DNA from: Castanea sativa
Taxonomy: Eukaryota > Streptophyta > Magnoliopsida > Fagales > Fagaceae
Direction of reading: 5' to 3'
DNA length: 64,000 bases
Assembly (NCBI RefSeq): GCF_040712315.1
Contig: NC_134024.1
Coordinates: 25,742,658 to 25,806,657, forward strand
Part shown: one piece after another, positions 11,828-24,358 of the stretch
How positions within the stretch are numbered: the first letter of the stretch is position 1
How the letters are laid out: the number at the start of each line of letters is the position of its first letter
The notes under the pieces: generated by a model
What the model saw: the letters and a program-made list of their open reading frames with translations, nothing else
What the model was told of the DNA's origin: nothing
Database searches by the model: none
Position numbers and translations under genes: made by a program

Positions 11828-12598
11828 TGTAAGTGCACAATTGCACCTGGCTCCAAGAACAGTTATGGGCTCAGGCCCAATGAGCCTTAAACAATATGAA
11901 TTTGTAGAGTGTGGGCTTGAAACCCAGGTTAGAAGTGTGTGAGGATTAAATGACAAACTAAAGATTGCAAATACTCGGAAACAATAAGGAATATAGTAAA
12001 TCAGCTTCCTCGGACGTAAGCCGAGAGTTGTTCTTATATTATCTCTCTCTTTGTTTCTTTTCTTTTTAGGTTACAAAAAGTCCCTCTCCCTTTTTTCTGT
12101 CTTAGATTTCTCTTTAAATACTACTCCTTTGAATACTTTATACACGTGTTGCCCCACCTCCCCCTTAGCCTAGATATTTCCTTTCTCAGTACCTTTGAAT
12201 AGTAACCAGAAGTTTCTCTTCCACTGTTCAGGTGTCACTTCCCCATAAATGTGGCCAGGGTGGTAGGTGCAGGGTCTTTAATGTGGAGGTAGCAGCCTTT
12301 ATCTTTGACATTTCTCCAACACCGGTGCTTCTGGGGCATTCTAGGGTTCACCCCTTTTAACCATTGACCTTAACCGTGTCATCCCCTAATCTTTGTTATG
12401 AAATCCCGAGTTCTTCGGTGTCCATCCGAGGGTAAGTTCACCCTCGGCTGGAGCCTCGGATCCTCGGCTGGAGCCTCGGATCCTCGGCGTATGGGCCGAC
12501 CCATAGTACTAACAAATTCTAAACCCAGGAGCAGGTCGGCCTTCCTTAACACGGCCCAAAAGGCCCACATTCCCATCAGGATCTTTTTACCCCCCACA
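11828..12598. mobile_element. Solo LTR (771 bp) with 5-bp target duplication
   Basis: The segment begins TGTAAGTGCACAATTGCACC and ends CCCCCCACA, giving the canonical TG...CA ends. It is flanked by identical pentamers AAACC at 11823-11827 and 12599-12603, as expected for LTR-retrotransposon integration. There is no internal domain, primer-binding site or gag/pol sequence, so it is a solo LTR left by LTR-LTR recombination, or a very short TRIM/LARD-type element. A 20-bp direct duplication (cctcggctggagcctcggat) lies at about 12443-12482. Open frames on both strands inside it are incidental. Orientation is not determined. Confidence 0.82.
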
Positions 12599-12833
12599 AA
12601 ACCTACTACCACTTGCCATTGTGTATTTAAAATAAAATGAGACATCCAATTAAAAAAGTACTGAAAATAAGTCAAATTCTTTTTTTTTTAATTGAAAAAC
12701 GTAATTTAATTAGAATGTTATGACTAAATTATAATTTTAACCTTTAAAGTTGGGGTTGTTTTTGTTTTAGTCCCTTAAGTTTGAGACTTTCCATTTGGTC
12801 CATTGAGTTTGATTACATTGAGTTTTGTTGGCA

Positions 12834-12837
<4 letters not shown>

Positions 12838-12910
<73 letters not shown>
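12838..12910 (+). repeat. (GA)n microsatellite
   Basis: Uninterrupted GA run of about 36 units. The overlapping open frame is simply read-through of the repeat. Confidence 0.97.
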
Positions 12911-12912
<2 letters not shown>

Positions 12913-13654
12913 AAAAAATTAGTTTTGCTGGCATTTAATGATCATTACACTCATGGAGATGGATGGAAGGATAATTTTGAAAATTGAATCAAACATGGTG
13001 AACTAAAATCTAAAATTTCAAATTTCAAGAACCAAAATAAAAACAACTCAAAATTTAAGGGCCAAACTTTTATTTTAGTTTTTTTTAATATAAGGTTTGT
13101 TTGTTTTTGTTTAAAATATTAGTTTATTTTTACCACTAATTTATACACAATCTTTAAGACCTCACTGTTTCTAAGTTATACTTTTACACAAATTTTATAT
13201 TAAATAAAATAAGAAAAATGAAAATAAGACCATTCAAACACACTCTTGCACCCTGTTTTAGTGGGAAACTTTTTCTTTATTTTTTTTCGTTTTGAAAATG
13301 ACTTATTTTTAGAAAACTGACTTATTTTTTTAGCTTTTGGTTGTGACACGGACAATGAGCTGAAAATGTTTTTGACTATTCAGTTCGCACAAAAAATCAT
13401 TAGTATTCCTTATAATTTATAATTAATTAATTATAAATAATTATATGAAATAAATATTTCATTCATAACATGAATATAATGTAAACCAATTAATCAATCA
13501 TCCAAAATACTTCAAAATTAGACAATCTGCATAACCATCTCTTTCTCCACACACACACACACACAAAACATAATTAACCATCTAAAATAATTCAACAAGC
13601 CAAATTAGATAAAGCTAAGTTCAACAAATCAAACCATCTAGATAGTCAATATAG
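12911..13654. other. Intergenic, no gene
   Basis: AT-rich DNA. Bases 13250-13400 ('gaaaatgacttatttttagaa') resemble the interior of the foldback element at 26660-26991, so may be a decayed relative. A short (AC)n run lies at 13551-13565. Confidence 0.4.
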
Positions 13655-15965
13655 TTTTTTTTTTTTTTTTGGAAGACAAAGCAATACTCATTCATTGATA
13701 TGTAAAGAATCACAATACAAAGCATCCGCCGTAGGTAGTAGAGTATCTTCAATCCAATACAAATCCTTAAGTAAATTCCTAGCATATTTTTCGCTAATGA
13801 ATGAGCCACCATATTTCCACCTCTTTTGACCCAATTGAAAGAAAGGACTTGCATTCCTCTAAGGTTGAACTTAATATCATCATAAATATGGCCAAGCAGC
13901 GATCTATTCTTTGCGGGATCAGATAGAGCTCTCATGACGTTTAGACAATCTCCTTTAATTATCAACCTAGAAAACCCTGCATACTTGGAGAATTCAATCG
14001 CTCTTCGACACGCCATGACCTCAGCCTCCTCACTGCTATGCACATAGGGGCCCTTAGCTGACATTCCCGCCAAAACCTCACCATTCAAGTTCTTGATGAT
14101 CGCTCAAAGCCTAAGCATTGCTGGTCTGAGAAAACAGCAGCATCAAAGTTCATTTTATACTCCTCTGAAGGTGGAGCTCGCCATACACAACTGCCTGCTG
14201 GAACGTTCATAGCCATTAGAGTGACCTGTGCTTTCCTATACTCATCAAGGAATTCTTCAGCTCTCCTGTTCAGCCAACCCAGTTCCTTCAATTGTCCACC
14301 ATGTATCACTACATTTCTTTGGTTCCATATCATCCACGCTTGCACTAGAAAATGCTCCAACTCTTCCCTCAGTAATCTTCTCATCAAAGACTCAAATAAA
14401 AATTAACCTGAAATCATGGTAGTTCGTAGTCCATTTTTGCAGCGAAGTGATGCTTCCAGCCCATACATTTTGCACAGCTCCACATTCCCAAACAGCATGG
14501 ATGGCAGTCTCGGCAACTCTTTTGCAACAGTGGCACCTGTCATCATCTAATATTTTTCGTTTTGCTAGGCTCACCCTGGTCGGAAGGATTTCTTGGCAAG
14601 CTCGCCACCCAAAAACCTTCAATTTGCTTGGAACTTTCAATCTCCAAAGAGTTTTCCATATCTGCTGTCCCTCTGCACTTCTTGAACTCTCTACACAGTG
14701 CTCAATTGTCATCACTCTCCTAGCAATGTGATAGACAGACCGAACCGAATATGCACCATTTTTTGTGTGCATCCATACCACTGATTCAACTACCCTCCTT
14801 TGGCTTAATGGAACTTTGCAAATAGCATTTGCATCATCTTTCTGGAAGTTCTCAATGATAATATCTCACCTCCAACAATAAAAATCCAGATCTATAAGCT
14901 CTGAAACTACCCAGTCCTTCACTTCCTCAGCCACCGGGTGCAACACCTTATTGGATGGATAATTGGGTATCCATTTATCCTTCCTTACCCGAATTTCTTC
15001 ACCATTACCCACCATCCAACAGCAGCCACTCTTTAAACTTGGCATGGCAGCCAATATACTCCTCCATACAAATGAGCTATTAGGAGAAAGAGTTGCATCT
15101 AGGAATTGGCATCGAGGGAAATATCGAGCTTTAAAGCATTTATAAAGAAGCAAGTCCTTCTCATGTATCAACTTCCACCCTTGTTTTTATAGCATTGCAA
15201 GATTAAATAATCTCAAATCTCTAAATCCCATCCCATCTTCATTTTTTGGCCAAGAAAGAGTGGCCCAACTTTTCCAGTGGATTTTCTTTTCATTCCCCAC
15301 TTGACCCCACCAAAATTTAGCACATAGGGCATTTAATTCATCACACAGTTTAATAGGTAGCTGAAACACACCCATAGTGTATGTTAGGATGGCTTGAGCT
15401 ACGACCTTGATGAGTATTTCTTTTCCGGCTTTCGATAGCAAGCTTCCTTTCCAACCTTGCAATTTCTTCCAAACCCTATCTAGGAAAAAGTATGATACTT
15501 CGCTCTTCTCATTAGGGTAGGTAACCCCAAATATGTTTCAAACTGCTCCACCTCCTTCACCCCAACGGCTAACACAATCCTTGCTCTATGATTGGCTTGG
15601 GTGTTGCTGCTAAAAAATGCCGAGGATTTTTCCATATTAATACATTGCCCCGATGCATTAGCATATGTTCTCAAAACCTCATTAATGACCTCAACCTCCC
15701 CAAGATTAGCTCGGCAAAAGAGAAGGGAATCGTCTGCAAACATTAGATTTGTAATTGATGGTGCACTTCTGCATATAGAGACCCCTTTAATGCAACCCTC
15801 CATTTCTACCCTTAGTAGTAGTGAATTAAAACCTTCTGCACACAATAAAAATAAGTATGGCAAGAGGGGGTCACCCTAACGGATTCCCCTTGATGGTTTG
15901 ATGTTGCCAAAAGGTTTTCCATTAATCTGAACAAAAAAAGATGGTGTAGTAACAATATTATATAG
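13655..15965 (-). mobile_element. 5'-truncated L1-type LINE, ORF2 3' half, disabled
   Basis: Reading on the minus strand, the order is: end of the reverse-transcriptase palm (frames at 15863-15480, with an intact FADD catalytic motif), thumb (15462-15187), connector (15171-14866), zinc-binding RVT region with 'CHCCKRVAETAIHAVWECG' (14781-14392), then an RNase H-like domain (14387-13621). It ends in a poly-A tail (poly-T at 13655-13670 on the plus strand). The frame is broken by several stops and shifts, including a stop replacing a residue in the conserved 'R-GDPL' block near 15880. Homology to the fuller element at 50.7-56.4 kb starts abruptly near 15960, so the copy is 5' truncated, as LINEs often are. 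A 6-bp direct repeat (atatag, 13649-13654 and 15960-15965) may be the target duplication. Confidence 0.9.
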
Positions 15966-16129
15966 TTCAAACTTCAATGAAAGCTATCTTCAAAAGTAAA
16001 ACAATATTGTCTTCATATCCTAATACAAATGAACCATTACTATCAAATTTCAACTGTTTTGGTTGAAGAAATTTCAACTATCGTCTATAGGTTCTAGCAA
16101 ATTTCAACATGAATGACTTAATTAACTAC

Positions 16130-16320
16130 TCATCCTGAATTACATGGTCAAATGCATATGTAAGCAAAGACTCATCAAGCCCTTTTATTTTAATGACTTT
16201 TTCGTAATGGCTACTCAAATTGCATTGATTCTTAGCAAACATTTCTTGTGCTATTGTAACTTTTCTAATTTGTGTAGACAAATCTTTAAAAGTAGCATTT
16301 TCCTTCCTACTACACTACAA
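16130..16320 (-). pseudogene. Short coding relic of unknown family
   Basis: On the minus strand a frame stays open for about 60 codons from 16320 to a TAG near 16134. It reads like real protein ('GLDESLLTYAFDHVIQDE' near its end), then continues after the stop with similar character for another 20 codons. It lies between the truncated LINE and the CACTA terminus. It may be a fragment of a plant transposase or accessory gene. I cannot name the family. Confidence 0.3.
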
Positions 16321-16800
16321 AAAAATGGGGCTATCCCAGCGTTTTTAAAACCGCTGGGATAGCCCCAAAAAGCGCTGGGATAGGGTAAAAATTCCTATCC
16401 CGGCGTTTTTTTTCCCGACGCTTCAAACCGCCGCGCAGTGATAGTCGGTATAGGGTCGCTGGACCTGTACCAGCGCTTTTCAAAAGCGCCGGAAAAGGAC
16501 ATGCCCTATACCAGCGCTTTTTAAAGCGCTGGTATAGGCCTTTTAAATTATATTCATTCAAGACCTATTCCAGCGCTTTAAAAAGCGCTGGAATAGGTAC
16601 TGCTTATGCCAGCGCTTTCAAAAGCGCTGGCATAGGTCTTGAATGAATATAATTTAAAAGGCCTATACCCGCGCTTTTGAAAACGCTAGCATAGGCAGCA
16701 CTTATTCCAGCGTTCTTCAAAACGCTGGCATAGGTCTTCAATGAATATAATTAAAAAGACCCTATTGCAGCGCTTTTCAAAGCGCTGCTATAGGGCCTTT
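16311..16800 (+). mobile_element. CACTA (En/Spm)-type terminus with subterminal palindrome array
   Basis: The sequence starts CACTACAAAAAAATGGGG, the hallmark terminus of plant CACTA transposons. It is followed by at least seven GC-rich hairpins built on 'ccagcgctttt-aaaagcgctgg' (about 16335, 16465, 16508, 16568, 16608, 16665, 16706, 16765), each flanked by 'ctata/taggc' type arms. Subterminal inverted and direct repeats of this kind are the transposase-binding sites of the superfamily. Two of the units are also arms of a larger inverted repeat (16536-16566 against 16637-16666). The matching other end (TTTTTTGTAGTG) was not found in the window, so the element is either cut or has lost its partner end. 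Confidence 0.75.
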
Positions 16801-19010
16801 TTAAAAAAAAAAATTTAATTTTATAGCACCTGAAATGTACCTACAATACATATTTTATAAAACCTGTAATGAACCACAATTCATATTTTCCAATAGCAAA
16901 TACAATACCACATTAAACCAACAAACTAAATATATTTAATTACACCAGATCAATAATTACATCACAAATGTCTAGAATGTTATACACAAAATAATACATT
17001 CCAAGTGTCTAGAATGTTATGAGGTGCACCTACACTACGATTTCACCATTGCACATTGAGTTTAAAAAACAAACAACACTCCTAATAGAAAATACTCCAC
17101 CTTTTCTCTCCATTTCTCTCCATGCAAGCCACCCGCTTACTCCCAAACAACAACCCACCACTACTATATGTATTTACTTAGACAAAATATGAGAAATTGA
17201 CAACAAATTGAACAACAACCTCACAAACCATAACTAATAACCCCATAATCACATATATCTTTACAATAAGCCCATCATCATCTTAGTAGCTCCTAAAATT
17301 TCTATTGATGAATCACAAACTGAATCACTTAAATGACTTACCATTTGTTAAGAACCGAAAGGGTACCTTCAAAGCACTGCAATGGAAATCAACCGAGTTA
17401 GATACAACAACGAATAAAAAGAAACATTATTCATTAAGACTGGCAACCATAATAGCATAATTACCATTCCCAAAACCAGAAACTAAAACATTCTTTGTAT
17501 AACCATCCTTCCTTACTCTTTCACAGTTCTCATTTCACAACAATTTCAGCATAGGTAAGTTTAATTTCCCAAATTTTTCAAAACACACACACACACACAC
17601 ACACACAAAACACTAAACATGTGTCATGAATTCTATTTTCCCCTCCTTTTCTACTCAATTTTCCCAGCAACCAAACAAAGTTAGTTCTATAGAAAATTCA
17701 CAATTCACTTAAACACACGCATAGAGTCAAAAAGGTTTAAAAGGGAGGATGAAATGTTTGAGAAAGTGTAACAATAAGTTAAGAAAATTAATAAGAAAAA
17801 AAATAGTTAAAAGCGGGAAAGATAGAGTTGGAAGTAAGTAGATGATTTGCATAGATAAATACAATACAATGCAGTAATGCACCAACTAACTTAATGTGAT
17901 TTTCAAAATAATAAATTTGGGATTACCTGAATGTCCCTGGCCCAATCTATAGGATCACTGACAACAATATAAAGACAAGTGGATAAGATTAGGTGATGTA
18001 GAGGTACCACACCCCTCAAGCAGCCTATTTGAGAGGGGCAGCTAAGTGGGTATGTCACCTCCCCCCCACCCCACTTGTCAAAATACCCCCACTCCCTTTG
18101 GAAAATTCAAGTACAAAAATTCCCTTCTCTTTTTTTAGGCATTTCTCCCTCTCTCTTTCCCCTTTACAAAACCCCTCTAAAACTGAAACTCCAACCCCAA
18201 TATTACTGTGAAAACTTGATTGAGTTGAGGTTGCACGTAATGAATCAAATTGTTTCCTTATTGATGAGTTATCCATCCACATTACAAAACAGAGTGACTC
18301 GATTGAGTATATATTTTGTACTTTTAAGTAATTTACACTTCAAACAACAATTTTGATAAGTATTGGTTAAACACTCCGTTTTTTCAAAAAACATTTTTTA
18401 ACAATTTTAACAAGCATTCTACTTAAAAATAAAATAAAAAACTCAATTTCATACCACAATTTTTAAAACCACCAATTTTTCAAAAGAAAAAAAAAAAAAA
18501 AAAAAAAAAAGTTTCAAAAGGTTCCTTAATTCTTTAGATACCTCTAACTTTACAACTCCAAATCTAAGTTTTTTTTTTGAGTTCTAACAAGTGATCACAA
18601 ATGCTGTCATAGCTATAAAATTGGAACACACCTATCATTGCTATTTGTCCAAACATCTTATCCTCCAAAAAAATTTAAATGGAAACCATAAGTTGCCATT
18701 ATTTAATTTTCATTGCTTTTGATAATTTTTAATTCCTGTGTCCAGAATCTAATAATTCAATTGATTTACACATTTGAGTGCTTTTAATACACAAATCATC
18801 TGTTCAAATTCCCTAACCATCAATTATGGAATTATATATATTTTTAAAAATCTATAAATTATGAAAACAAGAAAAGAGCAGGAGGTGTCGGTCGCTCAAT
18901 TGAGCTATAAGGTTTCTTTTTAATTTTCTTGGATAAAAAAAAAAGTCTTTACGTGATTGTAATAGATAATATCACATGTGTAGTCGGGGCTTCGAGGGGT
19001 TTATTAGAGG
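16801..19010. other. Non-coding DNA, possibly CACTA interior
   Basis: AT-rich, no gene supported. It may be the internal part of a non-autonomous CACTA element, since it follows the terminus directly, but no second end confirms this. It contains an (AC)n run at 17583-17607, a C-rich patch at 18060-18075 and a poly-A tract at 18486-18510. Confidence 0.4.
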
Positions 19011-19017
19011 TACGTGG

Positions 19018-19252
19018 CTATCGAGAGTCAGAGTTGTGAACTAAGCAAACGAGCACCGTAGTTGGGCCCAAAAAATATCCTTACGAGGTTCATAAAAATC
19101 GTTGTTAGTTATTCGGTTTCTCTGTCCACTGTCCTGTCTCCCTCTCTCTCAAGCCACACCCTTTCCATCAACCCCAAGCCTTCACCTCGCCCAAAGCAAA
19201 GCCCAAAACTAGCGTTGCCAGCCAGCAACCCAACTTCAACTTCTTGCAGCAA
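19018..19252 (+). promoter_or_regulatory. Probable 5' UTR exon of the PPR gene
   Basis: A CT-rich leader (19125-19220) is followed by a good splice donor at about 19253 (CAGCAA|GTAACA) and then T-rich intron-like DNA. The next strong acceptor that leads into a coding frame on this strand is at 22298-22299, just ahead of the PPR start codon. A further possible leader exon begins near 19736 (tctttag|gttgac). The 64-codon open frame starting at 19062 is low-complexity and unlikely to be protein. The assignment rests on signals only and needs transcript evidence. Confidence 0.4.
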
Positions 19253-22200
19253 GTAACATTCTTTTTTCTCTCTCCTTTCGTTCTTGTTGGTTCCATTTGC
19301 TAGTCTTCTTCTATGCTTATGGGTGTGTCATGTGTGTTACTGCTTTATTTGGACATAAAATGCAAGAATTTGTATGGGTTTGGCAATAGGTGTCTGTTGT
19401 AAGTTAGTTCAAATGTTGATTTTTATTGCATGGAAGGTGTTTGTGAAATTGTCTCTTACAAGCTTTGAAACTAATTGGGTGTATCTATGAAGTTGGTCCA
19501 GATGGTTTCATTAATTTTAACTATCAGTTTGTGTGTAGTTAAAATTTTGAAAGCTATATTGATATGCTTTCTAGTGTGAATGAATGGTACTGATTGTTTT
19601 GAGTCATTTCATCACAGGTTCCCTTTGAAGTAATAGAAAAAAGGACGTGTCATTTTCTAGTAAAAAAGAAAAGGAAAATTTTTTCTTAATTGTTTGCTAC
19701 ATTCTGAATTCATAATATATTCTTTTATCTTTAGGTTGACATACGACCATTTGCAATATGCAAAATGGGGCGTAGAAATGCATTACCTGGAATCTTCCAC
19801 TTCGAGGCCTAATTTTCCCGCCTTAATCATTAATACAGAGAAGTTGAGCATATTTGACTAAACACAAATATAAGACGATTTGAAAACACAATAAATCATT
19901 TGGTAATAGGTCATAGATCCTTGGTTAATTGCTATTGATAATATTTTCTTTTTCACTACATTTTCAAGTATGATGAATTTTAATCTATGTTTCTTTTTTC
20001 TTGTTTTTTCTAATATATATATATATATAGATAGATAGATATATATGTATATAGATATATATATGTATATGTACGTATGTATGTATATAATTTGCTGTTT
20101 AACTTTCATTCTTTATGTTACTTAGTAGAGGTTGGACCTTGTTGAAATGGAAAGTGCCCTACTACCCAACTGATGTAATGTGGGCTCAATCCAAAAACCA
20201 ACCCTTACAAAATTTGGGGTAAGTTTGCCTATCAATCGCCTCTCCCAAACCTTGCAAAAGGTTATGTTTGGTTTCTGCTCTTTGAAATATTTTAAGAACA
20301 CTCTTTGTAATATTGGTTTCTGCTTTGTCCAGAACTTTTGGCCATGCTTCTATTTAATTTGTTTTAATGTTGTTTGTGTTTGGTACTTTGGTTTACTTAG
20401 TTTCCATGTAGTTTGAGAGTTATTGTAGTTTCCATAACCCAGCTGATAAACAGAATAAATATAGATACTTGGTTTTATAGGAAATTCCCGGAGGTACTCC
20501 GTACTTGTGCAAATAATGGTTGTTTTCTCTTGCTTGAAGTTCCATTTTGGGTGAAGATTATAGATGAACTCATTTGTTAGCATTTTATTTAGCATAAAGA
20601 AACATATGATCATTTTATTCAAATCTCAGAACACAAATATGCTTGTGATACTGGATTTCCCTTCTACATAATAGTTGCATAATTTGGTCTAAGATTTCTA
20701 TTCAACATGAGAGACACCACAGTGAGGTCAAGTTGTAGCTTGCCACAATTGATTCTTTTAAAAGGAAAAACCTGTTCAATGCTACTAAAGTAATGCAAAT
20801 CACTTTTCTGAATTGTACTAAACTTTGGCTTGATCGTATCATACAAGTGCTATAAGACATGCAATTCACACTTGAGTAGTTCACATTATATGTTGGACAC
20901 AAAATGACATAGATTTAACATTTTGTGAGCCCAGTATTATTTTTTAATAAACATATAGATAAAGCCAGCCAATTGAATGAAGCTGTCTGAGTTTACCAAA
21001 TGACCATGTTGCAATTGACCAAATGACCATGTCGAGATTCTAGTCGTAGCATAGAAGCACAAAATCGAAAGAAACAACTTACTACTTGATGTCTTCATAG
21101 AATATCAATAAATAGTAAGTAATACTCAAGTTTCATAACATCATTTTATTACTTCAACATATGAATGGATATATCTGCTATGTTCCATTGCATTAAGAAA
21201 GTCCATATCTCCTACTACTAAGTTCATGCTTTGCAGCTTTTTTGTATCTTATGCAACTAAAAATATCTTCTTTTAATGGAATGTGTACTTTTCTTATATG
21301 TGAATGTAGTCAAATAATAGATATGGATATTGGAAAAAAAAGGTTTGATAAGCTGATTTGCAATTTTTGATGCATATTTGGAGTTGTTCCTAATTTTGTT
21401 TGACTGCATGTCATTTTCTATTCATGTCTTTCATATTACAGCTATTGATTAACTGTGGCTTCTTAGAATAGAAAAAGGGAATATCATGGGGTTCAAGTGA
21501 TAGGTCAATGGTAATGGAGAATATCATGGGTTCTTTGTGTATCTCATGCTGGTGGTTCGAACTCCACCTCACCCCTCCCCCACTATCTACTAATCAAAAA
21601 AAGAAAAAGAACAAAGGAGAATATGATGGTTATAGCTTCATGAAAATTTTTAAATGGTTCTCTTGTACATATGCTATCCATGAGAGAGCTATTGTGACAA
21701 GGTAACTTTAAAGTATTAATAGTAAATAGGTAATTTTTATATATGACATGAAAAAAAAATTACTATCAGAAAACAGTTAATTGGCTTCTTCTTTTGTCTG
21801 GAGATATGAAGCATGTCAGTTATGTTCTGTCAATCACATCCAATGGTAGAAATTCCTTTATAAATAAATTTATTAGCCTCTACATCCTCTAAAATCATTA
21901 TTATATATATTTTCATACAAATCCTCAATACAGTTGATTAGTTTACTATAAACACCCCCCAGCCCGCCCCCCTCCCAACCCCCCCCCCAAAAAAAAAGAG
22001 GAATTGCCCATAGATAAAATTGCAATAATAATCACAAGCATTATCATGAGCCAGAGTGGGCTAGGCCTCTGCCTCCCAAAATTTATCTAAAACTTAATGA
22101 AATATTCTTCTAATTTATGTGTTGTGGATTGTGAGCCAGCATTTAGAATATAGGAATTTATTGGGACAGGATAATATATTCTTCGTTTCTTGAGGGCTTG

Positions 22201-22299
22201 AGTTATCCTTAACTTATGCTTTAAAAGGTTAGCTGTTATCTCAAGTAGCTTCTCTTGGTTAAAGAGTCGCCATTTAACATCCTTGTTTTCCTTTTTCAG
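19253..22299 (+). other. Probable 5' UTR intron of the PPR gene
   Basis: About 3 kb without a supported gene. It contains an (AT/ATAG)n tract at about 20010-20090, a SINE at about 21490-21615 (listed separately) and a C-rich run at 21952-21990. It ends in a T-rich acceptor (ctttttcag) at 22291-22299. Confidence 0.4.
21490..21615 (+). mobile_element. Short tRNA-derived SINE-like insertion
   Basis: An A-box-like 'ataggtcaatggtaatgg' at about 21500, a B-box-like 'ggttcgaactccacc' at about 21552 and an A-rich tail at 21594-21615. The flanks share 'gaatatcatgg' (about 21479) and 'gaatatgatgg' (about 21618), 10 of 11 identical, which would be a target-site duplication. Confidence 0.55.
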
Positions 22300-22308
22300 G
22301 GCCCAGTT

Positions 22309-24302
22309 ATGCGTGAAATGCTGAGGAATTTGAATTCTGCTATGGTTTTATCAAATTGGTTTTCTTGCCGATATTACCCATATATTCCAACTAGCTACTT
22401 CTGTAAAATCCAAAATCTGCATTTTCATTGTTGTGTGTATGTTAATTCAGCTATAAATTCAAATAGTCGGTGTGCCATAATGCCTAATCTGGGTATAATT
22501 TCCATGTGGCAACCAAAGATGCCAAATATCAGTTTGTTGAGGGTGGATAAATCACGCATTGTTGTGAACATGGTTGCAAGTGTTGATGTTGGTATGGATT
22601 GTGAAAAGGAGGAAGAAAACACGTTGATTGAAGGAGATGAGGGATTTGGTGAATCTTTTGTTGAGCAGATTTGGCCTCCTTGGGGAAATGTCGCAAATTA
22701 CAAGGATTTCGATATTGAACCTAGTCCTACACCTGTTAGCCAGACTGAGTCAAAATTTTCAAACAGGATGATGATTGCGAATGAAAGTAGGGTACATTTT
22801 TTAGAGGAAACAAATGAAGAGTTGTTATCAGAGCGACTTTTGGTGCTTAGCAGAACCAATAAGGTTAGAAGTGCATTGGAATTATTTAGGTCCATGGAAT
22901 TATCAGGTCTTTGTCCTAGTTTACATGCCTATAACTCTCTTTTATCATGCCTTTTTAGGAATGGGCAGCCTGATGATGGGTTAAGAGTCTTTGAGTTTTT
23001 GAAGGCAAAGAAGATAACTACAGGTCACACTTATAGCTTAGTACTTAAAGCAATTGCGAATTCTCAGGGTAGTGATACTGCCCTTGAAATGCTTATGGAA
23101 ATGCTAGGGGAATGTCAAGTAAAGAAGGATTTTGATGCAATTGCATATAACACTATGATAACAGTATGTGGTAAAGTTAACAATGGTGTTGAAACTGAGA
23201 GGATCTGGAGAAGTATGAAGCCAAATGGCTGCTGTCCAACACGAGTTACTTATTGCCTATTAATTAGCAATTTTGTTCATTGCAGTCAAAATGAGCTGGC
23301 TCTTGATGCTTACAGTGAGATGGTTCAGAACGGATTTGAACCAGGGAATGATACAAAGCAAGCTATAATCAGTGTGTGCACAAAGGAGGGAAAGTGGAAT
23401 TTGGCACTTAGTGTCTTTCAAGATATGTTGAAGGGTGGCCTGAAGCCAAACCTAATTGCTTGTAATGCATTGATTAACTCTCTTGCGAAAGCTGGGGAGG
23501 TCAAACTAGCATTTGAGGTTTTTGATATCACAACATCTTTGGGTCATTCACCAGATGCATACACATGGAATGCTCTACTTGGTGCTCTATATAATGCAGA
23601 TCGACATGACGATGTTCTTCAGCTCTTTAACAGCATTAAGAGAGATCAAGGCTCTCAATTGAATTTACATTTGTACAACACTGCTTTAATGTCTTGCTCG
23701 AAGCTTGGTTCATGGGATAGAGCACTGCAGCTTTTGTGGCAAATGGAAGCTTTTGGGCTCTCAGTTCCAACTGCATCATATAATCTTGTCATTAGTGCTT
23801 GTGAGATTGCAAGGAAGCCAAAAGTTGCATTGCAAGTGTATGAGCACATGGTTCATCAAAAGTGCAATCCAGACACATTTACTCATCTGTCATTGTTAAG
23901 AGCTTGCATATGGGGATCCCTCTGGGAAGAAGTGGAGGAAATTCTAAACGTAAGTTTTATTTTGTTGAAATGTTTTATTTTGTTGAATTCAATTTGTTGT
24001 GATACAGAATTAACAAACAAATATGGGAGGTGAAAATATTTTCTCTTTTCAAAAAAAAAAAAATTTCATATCAACCACAAATTTTACATTGCTGAGTTGT
24101 CCAATATGCAGTCAGTTCCCCCCCCCCCCCCCCCCTTCTTTCTTTTTTCACTCTAATGTCCATTTGAAGAAACTTGTGACATAAATGATTTTGTTGAGTG
24201 GTGCCTCTTCAGCGCAATTATTAAAGTCACACACATTAAGTTGCATTTATTGTGTGAATTTTTGGTTAATGCTACTGCATTTATACTTTGTTTGGACCTT
24301 TG

Positions 24303-24358
<56 letters not shown>

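Noticed and set aside
12781..12987. 68-codon open frame at 12.8 kb
   Set aside because: It is composed largely of a GA dinucleotide repeat.
22255..22308. Upstream in-frame ATG that would extend the PPR protein by 18 residues
   Set aside because: The segment is a T-rich intron end with acceptor ctttttcag at 22291-22299; the added residues are splice-site sequence. Start placed at 22309.
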